This document shows positions 8,169 to 12,306 of a stretch of DNA of 12,306 nt, one piece after another (position 1 is the first letter of the stretch; each line of letters begins with the position of its first letter). This DNA is from Leclercia sp. UBA7405 (GTDB taxonomy: Bacteria; Pseudomonadota; Gammaproteobacteria; Enterobacterales; Enterobacteriaceae). The stretch lies in the NCBI GenBank assembly GCA_002469605.1, contig DKMV01000194.1:1-12306 (forward strand), written 5' to 3'. The notes beneath the pieces were generated by a model. That model had not been told where the DNA came from. It saw only the letters and a program-made list of their open reading frames with translations, and searched no databases. The translations under genes were made by a program, and so were the position numbers.

Positions 8169-8196
8169 ATTTAACATAATATACATTATGCGCACT
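8169..8196 (-). other. dif: dif chromosome-dimer resolution site (XerC/XerD)
   Basis: Read on the minus strand the site has an 11-bp XerC arm AGTGCGCATAA, the 6-bp centre TGTATA, and an 11-bp XerD arm TTATGTTAAAT. Compared from memory with E. coli dif, only the outermost base of the XerC arm differs (A for G), so 27 of 28 bases agree. On the plus strand the XerD arm is 8169-8179, the centre 8180-8185 and the XerC arm 8186-8196. XerCD, activated by FtsK at the division septum, recombine two dif copies to resolve chromosome dimers. The site lies in a non-coding stretch, and nearby KOPS octamers on both sides point toward it, as expected for the real chromosomal dif. I first took the CATAAT/ATTATG symmetry for an operator. 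Confidence 0.95.
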
Positions 8197-8386
8197 AAAG
8201 TTATGGTAGAGAGGTTTTAGGATTTAGTCTGGGAGTTTGCCCGTATTCAGGCTCACCCTTGTGGGCTTCTGATAACTCCCTATGCAACGGAGTTTTCACG
8301 TTAGATAAAGCCAGTATCATTCGGGCTGCTGTCGGCCAGCACATAACCATACTCAGCAGCCACGCTATTGCCGGGCCTGGCGAGAG

Positions 8387-8494
8387 GTGATTAAAGGTCA
8401 TTTAACAGAACATATTGTCCACGAAACGGACGAAATGAAGCGTGAAGAAGATTTAGACGTTGTGCTGAAAGTGCTGGATTCCTACATCAAGTAG
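8387..8494 (+). pseudogene. Possible 3' remnant of a decayed gene of unknown function
   Basis: A frame ending with TAG at 8492-8494 encodes a tail that looks like real protein: [13 protein letters not shown], then [13 protein letters not shown], then LKVLDSYIK. The frame is open back to 8309 without ATG; a GTG at 8387 would give 35 residues. Just upstream, another frame (about 8200-8390) reads [16 protein letters not shown], then AIAGPGER, and stops at 8388-8390 where the first frame begins to look coding. That suggests one frameshifted gene. I do not recognise the product. The stop codon lies inside a terminator hairpin (8477-8499), as at many genuine gene ends. Its 5' end would lie against dif. 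Confidence 0.35.
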
Positions 8495-8506
8495 GAATCA
8501 TTTTTT
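8477..8506 (+). terminator. Rho-independent terminator
   Basis: GATTCCTAC (8477-8485) and GTAGGAATC (8491-8499) form a perfect 9-bp stem with loop ATCAA, followed by A and six T (8501-8506). It ends the remnant gene whose TAG stop is in the right arm. Confidence 0.8.
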
Positions 8507-8632
8507 CCTTTCATCGTTCTTATTTCCCGCCGTTTTATATTGTATATCCATACAAAACCACCTCTTTCCTACCGCTTTTTTCAACGCCTGAGCAGCCCGT
8601 TATTAGCGACAGGCAGAGCTGCATTGTCCAAT
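8507..8632. other. AT-rich spacer, nothing recognised
   Basis: Between the plus-strand terminator and the minus-strand terminator I find no gene, repeat or clear regulatory site. A plus-strand frame is open from about 8446 to 8801 but has no ATG and runs through both hairpins, so it is not called. Confidence 0.5.
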
Positions 8633-8662
8633 TGAAAAAAGTGCTGATTTTGCATTCAGCAC
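8633..8662 (-). terminator. Rho-independent terminator, minus strand
   Basis: Read on the minus strand, GTGCTGA and TCAGCAC form a perfect 7-bp stem around an 8-base loop, followed by six T and then CAATT. On the plus strand the arms are 8641-8647 and 8656-8662. No known gene ends here; the only candidate upstream on this strand is the short ORF at 8656-8715 or an unrecognised small RNA. Confidence 0.7.
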
Positions 8663-8715
8663 CTGCTAACGTTAATTACGATGAAAAAATACTCTGTGCT
8701 ATCCCATTCAATCAT
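8656..8715 (-). CDS. Possible 19-residue small protein
   Basis: ATG at 8715 opens a frame of 19 codons (MIEWDSTEYFF, then IVINVSRC) that stops with TGA at 8656-8658. AGGTG lies a suitable distance upstream of the ATG (ACAGGTGATAATA then ATG), and the TGA is inside the left arm of the minus-strand terminator. The hydrophobic middle (YFFIVINV) is too short to prove a membrane segment. The combination of ribosome site, start and terminator is suggestive, but a frame this short can arise by chance. No family is recognised. Confidence 0.25.
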   Translation of the reverse strand: MIEWDSTEYFFIVINVSRC

Positions 8716-8810
8716 TATTATCACCTGTCTAACGCAGGTGGGATAACGTTCGCCATTTTCCCGCCGGTAGGGTGGGCCTTACCGGTAATAACCATCCAGT
8801 GAGGTTAATA

Positions 8811-9317
8811 ATGGACACCGATACGGTAAAAACGTCAGCAAAACCTACTTTGCACCTGTTATGTGGCAAAATTGCGTCAGGGAAATCCACCTTGTCAGCA
8901 AAATTAGGCTTATCGCCCGGCACCGTAATTATCAGCGAAGATCGGTGGTTAGCTGCGCTCTTTACCAATGAAATGTACTCCATATCTGATTATGTACAGT
9001 GCTCCTCAAGGCTCAGGGGTGCCATGAAGCCACATCTGGTGTCATTACTCAAAGCTGGTTTATCGGTGGTTCTGGATTTCCCTGCAAATACCCCGTCTAA
9101 TCGTGAATGGATGATGAGTATCATTAAGGAGTCAGGTGCCAATAACCGTCTGCACTATCTGAAAGTATCTGATGAAGTATGTAAATCCCGTTTACGCGCA
9201 CGTAATGCAGAAGGCGCGCACGATTTTGCAGCCTCAGATGAACAATTTGAAATTATAACCCGTTATTTCTCAGCGCCAGCAGCCGATGAAGGGTTTGATA
9301 TTATTGAATACAGCTAA
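8811..9317 (+). CDS. P-loop ATP-binding protein, AAA_33/zeta-toxin-like kinase fold
   Basis: A 168-residue single-domain P-loop protein. Walker A is G19-KIASGKS-T27 after an LHLLC beta strand. SEDRW at about 42-46 has the acidic residue seen after strand 2 in small-molecule kinases. VVLDF at 86-90 is a Walker-B-like strand, and CKSRLRARN at about 124-132 gives LID-type arginines. DEQFEIITRYFSAPAADEGFDII near the end is typical of the AAA_33 group, which includes chloramphenicol phosphotransferase-like and zeta-toxin-like enzymes. A phosphotransferase role is likely, but the substrate is unknown. I start at ATG 8811 because GAGG lies six bases upstream; an earlier start at 8772 would put that site inside the gene. 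No antitoxin-like gene is adjacent. It lies alone between dif and the histidine-phosphatase gene. Confidence 0.82.
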   Translation: MDTDTVKTSAKPTLHLLCGKIASGKSTLSAKLGLSPGTVIISEDRWLAALFTNEMYSISDYVQCSSRLRGAMKPHLVSLLKAGLSVVLDFPANTPSNREWMMSIIKESGANNRLHYLKVSDEVCKSRLRARNAEGAHDFAASDEQFEIITRYFSAPAADEGFDIIEYS

Positions 9318-9329
9318 ATCACAGCGTAT

Positions 9330-9363
9330 GCGTTGTCCGCTTATGGCACAGAGCGGACAACGC
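9330..9363. repeat. Perfect 11-bp inverted repeat (hairpin)
   Basis: GCGTTGTCCGC (9330-9340) and GCGGACAACGC (9353-9363) pair fully around a 12-base loop (TTATGGCACAGA). It starts 13 bases after the kinase-like gene. There is no T-tract on either strand, so it may be an mRNA-stabilising 3' structure, a weak bidirectional terminator or one copy of a dispersed intergenic repeat. Confidence 0.75.
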
Positions 9364-9370
9364 AGCCTTG

Positions 9371-9378
9371 CCCTACCC
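9371..9378 (-). other. KOPS octamer, pointing to dif
   Basis: CCCTACCC on the plus strand is GGGTAGGG on the minus strand. It lies right of dif, so it points leftward toward dif. It is intergenic, just after the 9330-9363 hairpin. Confidence 0.6.
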
Positions 9379-9647
9379 CGGCCCCGGACTTCTGAACGCA
9401 GCGTCGTCGTTAATTTACTCCGGGGATTTTCGCTACTCAGGGGCTTCGGATGATGGCGTTAACTCTGCATAACGTTAACCGACTCAAAATCATTCAGAAC
9501 GGAGTACGGGATCTACTTCTGCGCATTGCTCTTCACCTGACACATTATTTCAGCCACCCTGGTCAACCCTAAATATGGTGATAGTCCGCCCTGCCTTCAT
9601 CGCGTTAGTCTCTCTGTTTCTAAAGGACCACAAACAAAAAGCGTTGT

Positions 9648-10205
9648 ATGGAAATTATTTTAATGCGTCATGGAAAGCCTGCGTTTACAGGTTCTTCAAA
9701 AGTAACGAGCCATCAGATGGCCGAATGGATTACACGATACGATCGCTCTGATACGGGCAGCGATATGCCGCCACACGCCAGTAAGACATTAGCATCCAGC
9801 GCATTGCACGTCATAAGCAGTCCGCTTCCCAGAGCGCTTTCATCTTTGAACGCGCTAGGGCGTGAACCGGACCTCATTGATGATGCCTTCAGGGAAGCAG
9901 AACTGCCCATATTCAAGATGCCCGTGTTTAGGTTTTCCCCCATCCTCTGGGCGACTTTTTTTCGCATCATGTGGCTGTGTGGTTTCTCCCGTAACGTAGA
10001 GCCACTGGGAATAGCTAAACAGCGCGCCGTTCAGGCTGTGGATATCCTGGTAACGTCTGTGAAAGCATCAAACGGACCTGTGCTGCTTATGGGGCATGGG
10101 GTGATGAATCGACTGATTGCAAAGGAGCTCATATCCCAGGGCTGGAAAGAGCGTCGTCGACAGGGTAATGGTTACTGGAACGCGGCGATCTACAGCTTAT
10201 CGTAA
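9648..10205 (+). CDS. Histidine phosphatase family protein (phosphoglycerate-mutase-like)
   Basis: A 185-residue member of the histidine phosphatase superfamily. The N-terminal LMRHGKP carries the phosphoacceptor R7-H8-G9. SSPLPRAL at 57-64 supplies the second arginine (R62). REAELP at 82-87 supplies the general acid, E83 or E85. LLMGHGVMN at 146-154 carries the second catalytic histidine, H150. All core residues are therefore present and it should be an active phosphatase, but the substrate cannot be told. A hydrophobic insert at about 96-113 (FSPILWATFFRIMWLCGF) is longer and more apolar than usual and could contact a membrane or a lipid-like substrate. The start at 9648 is required to keep the first beta strand, though the nearest good ribosome site (AAAGGA) is about 20 bases away. 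It is convergent with yebG. Confidence 0.85.
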   Translation: MEIILMRHGKPAFTGSSKVTSHQMAEWITRYDRSDTGSDMPPHASKTLASSALHVISSPLPRALSSLNALGREPDLIDDAFREAELPIFKMPVFRFSPILWATFFRIMWLCGFSRNVEPLGIAKQRAVQAVDILVTSVKASNGPVLLMGHGVMNRLIAKELISQGWKERRRQGNGYWNAAIYSLS

Positions 10206-10227
10206 GTAAAATCCCGTCCTGGGCTGT

Positions 10228-10250
10228 CAGGCTATTCCACCCTTAGCCTG
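10228..10250. repeat. 7-bp inverted repeat after the phosphatase gene
   Basis: CAGGCTA (10228-10234) and TAGCCTG (10244-10250) pair around a 9-base loop, 23 bp after the phosphatase stop. No T-tract follows, so a terminator role is uncertain. Confidence 0.45.
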
Positions 10251-10307
10251 CCCCTGGCGTTGCCACATCAAGAAATGCCGTTATGCGATGGTGAAGCCAT
10301 ACGCATC

Positions 10308-10340
10308 AAAAAAAGCCGCAAGCGGTTTCCCGCTTACGGC
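10308..10340 (-). terminator. Rho-independent terminator of yebG
   Basis: On the minus strand GCCGTAAGCGG and CCGCTTGCGGC form an 11-bp stem with one T:G wobble and a four-base loop, followed by seven T. It starts about 30 bp after the yebG stop. Confidence 0.88.
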
Positions 10341-10369
10341 GATTGCTCGGTGATGATGTGTTCTGGCGA

Positions 10370-10687
10370 TCAGGCAGCTTTGACTGCTCTGATTTTTTTA
10401 CTGCCAGCCGCATCTGACTCTGTGTCATCTGTTACAGTTGCGGCATTGAGCTCAGGGAGCTTGCTGGTACGCAGGATATGCTGCACGGCCTCTTTCTGCT
10501 CGGCAAGATACAGCCCGAGATTCTCAGCCTGCGTTTCATCCATCTGCATTCCGCTTTGCAACAGCCAGTCGGTGAACGCGTCTGCCATATCGAGCAGTTT
10601 GTCGTGAGCGTCAGCCTCTTTCTTACTGGCAAATGTCATTTTCTCTTCACCTTTTCTTACGACAACAAATTTTGTTTCAACAGCCAT
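10370..10687 (-). CDS. yebG: DNA damage-inducible protein YebG
   Basis: A 105-residue protein that I recognise as YebG from its N-terminus MAVETKFVVVRKGEEKMTF and the following SKKEADAHDKLLDMAD, close to E. coli YebG (about 96 residues). The C-terminal 20-25 residues (TDDTESDAAGSKKIRAVKAA region) are longer and basic at the very end, where the E. coli protein ends in an acidic, Ala-rich tail. YebG is a small conserved SOS-induced protein; its molecular function is not firmly established. The ATG at 10687 has AGGGGG just upstream and lies 11 bp from a LexA box, so LexA control is nearly certain. It stands as a single-gene unit with its own terminator, between the phosphatase gene (convergent) and the dehydratase-like gene (same strand, about 110 bp away). 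Confidence 0.95.
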   Translation of the reverse strand: MAVETKFVVVRKGEEKMTFASKKEADAHDKLLDMADAFTDWLLQSGMQMDETQAENLGLYLAEQKEAVQHILRTSKLPELNAATVTDDTESDAAGSKKIRAVKAA

Positions 10688-10698
10688 GATGCCCCCTA

Positions 10699-10718
10699 TA
10701 CTGTAATTATATACAGTA
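10699..10718 (-). promoter_or_regulatory. LexA (SOS) box of yebG
   Basis: TACTGT-AATTATAT-ACAGTA is a 20-bp site with perfect CTGT-N8-ACAG halves and outer TA/TA, very close to the E. coli consensus. A TATAAT hexamer on the minus strand (10706-10711) lies inside it, so bound LexA would cover the yebG promoter. Confidence 0.93.
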
Positions 10719-10782
10719 TAACAGCTCCGGAATTTTATTGCAGCCAAAATGTGCAGACAGGGATCGCAGGATCGTCATATCG

Positions 10783-10790
10783 CCCTTCCC
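10783..10790 (-). other. KOPS octamer, pointing to dif
   Basis: CCCTTCCC on the plus strand is GGGAAGGG on the minus strand. It lies right of dif and points leftward toward dif. It is immediately downstream of the dehydratase-like gene. Confidence 0.6.
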
Positions 10791-10814
10791 TCAGCCCATC
10801 AGCCCATCAGCCCC
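10791..10814. repeat. Three tandem copies of an 8-bp unit
   Basis: TCAGCCCA, TCAGCCCA, TCAGCCCC follow one another at the 3' end of the dehydratase-like gene and overlap its stop codon. Loss or gain of a unit would leave the encoded C-terminus unchanged or nearly so, because the TGA recurs. Confidence 0.8.
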
Positions 10815-11701
10815 TCCAGCGTTACCGAGGCGCCGCCGCAGACAATCACCAGTACATTATCCGCAGGCTCAAAGCGAATTTTATCGTCGTAAATCAGAGA
10901 CAGAGAGACGCCGCACGCCGGCTCGACGAGGACCCGATGGTCATCAACAAACCGGCGGCAGGCTTTAACCGCCTCGTCGTCACTCACCAGCATGCTTCTG
11001 ACGTCATGCTCACTCGCCATCTTAAAGGCATTTTCACATACCTGGTTGGCGGCAAGGGTTGTGGCAATGCCGCTGACGCTATCAAGACGGACAAGCTTAC
11101 CGGCGTTCAGGGAAGCGTTAAGCGAGCCGGTGCCGTAGGTTTCAACGGCGTAAATGGGAATATGGCTAAGCTCATGTTTTGCAAGCCCCTGCACGATGCC
11201 GGACAGCAGGCTTCCCCCACCAACAGAAAGTATTACCGCATCCGGTTTTACCCCTTCATTAACCACCTCATCCACAATGGTGCTGATACCTTCCCACAGC
11301 AGCGGATTGTCGAAAGGGTGGATATACACCCTTTCAGGCGTGACCAGTGATAAGGCGTACTCGTTCGCCTCGCTCCAGACCTTACCGTGGACGATAAGGC
11401 TGGCCCCTTCACTCTCAATAAGCTGCCTGGCTCTCGCAGAGGTCGTTTCTGGTACCACAACCGTTACCGGCAGGCCCAGCCGGCGGCCGCTGTGTGCCAC
11501 TGCAATCCCGGCATTACCGCCAGAGGAGCTGATAAACGCCCTCGCCCCTTTGCTGGCATAGTGGCGGCAGATATGTTCCGCACTTCTGAGCTTAAACGAG
11601 CCGGTAGGTTGCGCAGATTCCATTTTCATCCAGACATGGCACCCGGCGCGCTGGCTTAACGGCAGCGAGTGGATGAGCGGCGTAGGAATGCTTATCTTCA
11701 T
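10799..11701 (-). CDS. PLP-dependent serine/threonine dehydratase-like enzyme
   Basis: A 300-residue fold-type II PLP enzyme. K37 in QPTGSFKLRS is the Schiff-base lysine. SSSGGNAGIAVA at about 58-69 is the substrate/cofactor loop, SVGGGSLLSG in the second half is the phosphate-binding glycine loop, and VCGGASVTLEG near the end is the last cofactor contact. The size and the CGGAS ending fit the short serine/threonine dehydratases without an ACT regulatory domain, which turn L-serine or L-threonine into a 2-oxoacid plus ammonia; racemase or other ammonia-lyase activity is possible. The ATG at 11701 has TAAGGA about nine bases upstream. It forms a single-gene unit. Nothing near it indicates a pathway. 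Confidence 0.85.
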   Translation of the reverse strand: MKISIPTPLIHSLPLSQRAGCHVWMKMESAQPTGSFKLRSAEHICRHYASKGARAFISSSGGNAGIAVAHSGRRLGLPVTVVVPETTSARARQLIESEGASLIVHGKVWSEANEYALSLVTPERVYIHPFDNPLLWEGISTIVDEVVNEGVKPDAVILSVGGGSLLSGIVQGLAKHELSHIPIYAVETYGTGSLNASLNAGKLVRLDSVSGIATTLAANQVCENAFKMASEHDVRSMLVSDDEAVKACRRFVDDHRVLVEPACGVSLSLIYDDKIRFEPADNVLVIVCGGASVTLEGLMG

Positions 11702-11869
11702 GGTTCTTGATCCTTAGGGTGTATAAGCAGCAGGAGAAGATCTACGCCAGGCGGTAACGTGAAAGGCGGGATAAGGGGAGAGGCCTCCCTGGCGCTTAGT
11801 GTTTATCAGCAAGTACTTATCTGCAGATTAACGTACGTGAGCTCCAGGGATCTACCCCTATTTTTGGAA

Positions 11870-11882
11870 GTGACAGCGTAAC
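11870..11882. promoter_or_regulatory. Possible degenerate matS site (MatP, Ter macrodomain)
   Basis: GTGACAGCGTAAC agrees with the E. coli matS consensus GTGACRNYGTCAC at 12 of 13 positions. The mismatch is A for C at position 11. MatP binds such sites throughout the terminus macrodomain, which fits a window containing dif, but one mismatch in a conserved half makes this tentative. Confidence 0.35.
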
Positions 11883-11888
11883 GAATAC

Positions 11889-12306
11889 CTAATAAACCGC
11901 GTCCAGTTTTTGCGAAACCATTGGACCTTTCAACTTATTCATTCCGGCAACGGCGCTGGTTTCAGGAAAGACAAAGTGGCTGATGGCGGCGTTGAGCGTT
12001 TCGGTGCGACCGTTAAGGCTGCTTGCCGATGCGGCAACCTGTTTCACCAGCGAGGTGTTTTTCTGGGTAACCCGGTCAAGGTCGGAAACCGCCTGATAAA
12101 TCTGCATTAGCCCCGCGCTTTGTTCTTCTGAGGCGGTAGCAATATTGCCCACCAGCTCATTTACCGCCTTCACGCTGCGGGTAATATCATCCATGGTGAT
12201 CCCCGCCCGTTCGGCCGCGCTCGCCCCCTCGTCTACTTTAACCGCTGTGTCAGCGATCAGGGTCTCTATCTCTTTCGCCGCCGCGGCGCTGCGCTGGGCA
12301 AGCGTA
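11889..12306 (-). CDS. Methyl-accepting chemotaxis protein, C-terminal part
   Basis: The frame is open to the window edge, so the gene begins outside; about 138 residues are visible. It starts in the cytoplasmic signalling and methylation region: LAQRSAAAAKEIETLI, then the coiled coil KVDEGASAAERAGITMDDI, then NELVGNIATASEEQSAGLMQI, all typical of enterobacterial chemoreceptors. The EEQSAG stretch is a usual methylation-helix signature. The C-terminus ends QKLDAVY with no NWETF pentapeptide, the tether for CheR and CheB in high-abundance receptors such as Tar and Tsr. It therefore resembles low-abundance receptors that depend on others for adaptation. The ligand-binding part is outside the window. 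Stop is TAG at 11889-11891. Confidence 0.92.
   Translation of the reverse strand, partial: TLAQRSAAAAKEIETLIADTAVKVDEGASAAERAGITMDDITRSVKAVNELVGNIATASEEQSAGLMQIYQAVSDLDRVTQKNTSLVKQVAASASSLNGRTETLNAAISHFVFPETSAVAGMNKLKGPMVSQKLDAVY

Larger units (their letters stand above)
9318..9647. other. 330-bp gap with a strong hairpin
   Basis: No gene is supported. The gap begins with the perfect hairpin at 9330-9363, then the KOPS octamer at 9371-9378, then two GTTAAC copies at about 9459 and 9474. I checked for attC-like structure because of these and found no matching pair of core sites. The region just before 9648 has AAAGGA about 20 bases from the ATG and no nearer ribosome site. Confidence 0.5.

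Noticed and set aside
8174..8190. CATAAT/ATTATG inverted repeat as a toxin-antitoxin operator
   Set aside because: It is the inner part of the dif site, which explains every base, and no toxin-antitoxin gene pair follows.
8201..8401. 66-codon minus-strand ORF near dif
   Set aside because: The opposite strand carries better protein-like segments ending at a terminator. This frame has no ribosome site or recognisable motif.
8446..8801. Long plus-strand open frame of about 118 codons
   Set aside because: It has no ATG, no ribosome site, and runs through two terminator hairpins.
9450..9485. GTTAAC copies as an integron attC site
   Set aside because: No paired core sites or attC-like folded structure could be built, and there is no integrase gene.
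10478..11350. 290-codon plus-strand ORF
   Set aside because: It crosses yebG, its LexA box and the dehydratase-like gene, all well supported on the other strand.

Overview
This window looks like the replication-terminus region of an Enterobacterales chromosome (Enterobacter-like; the genus is an inference). The clearest marker is a 28-bp dif site at 8169-8196. As I recall the Escherichia coli sequence, it matches at 27 of 28 bases. It sits in a stretch without intact genes. FtsK-guiding KOPS octamers (GGGNAGGG) change strand across it: the three I found on the left read rightward and the two on the right read leftward. A YebG homologue under a LexA box also places the window in the enterobacteria.

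Left part (1-7735). After the tail of a LysR-type regulator (1-222) comes a complete gallate-catabolism locus. On the minus strand, galT (aromatic-acid MFS permease) and galA (fused gallate dioxygenase) form one unit. galB (4-oxalomesaconate hydratase), galC (CHA aldolase), galD (4-oxalomesaconate tautomerase) and a DUF1932-type NAD(P)-dependent dehydrogenase form a second, tightly overlapping unit. Between them, on the plus strand, lies a LysR-type regulator (called galR here). It diverges from galB and meets galA tail to tail with a 4-bp overlap. Together the enzymes would import gallate, open its ring and deliver pyruvate plus oxaloacetate. The dehydrogenase has no place in the known route, and the regulator carries two winged-helix DNA-binding domains instead of one.

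Middle part (7736-8810). This is about 1 kb without an intact gene. It holds the galT control region, dif, a decayed coding fragment ending inside a terminator hairpin (8477-8506), and a minus-strand terminator (8633-8662) that overlaps the stop codon of a possible 19-residue ORF.

Right part (8811-12306). An orphan P-loop kinase-like protein and a histidine-phosphatase-family protein lie on the plus strand, separated by a 330-bp gap with a perfect 11-bp hairpin. On the minus strand follow SOS-regulated yebG with its own terminator, a PLP-dependent serine/threonine dehydratase-like enzyme, and the 3' end of a methyl-accepting chemotaxis protein that runs off the window.
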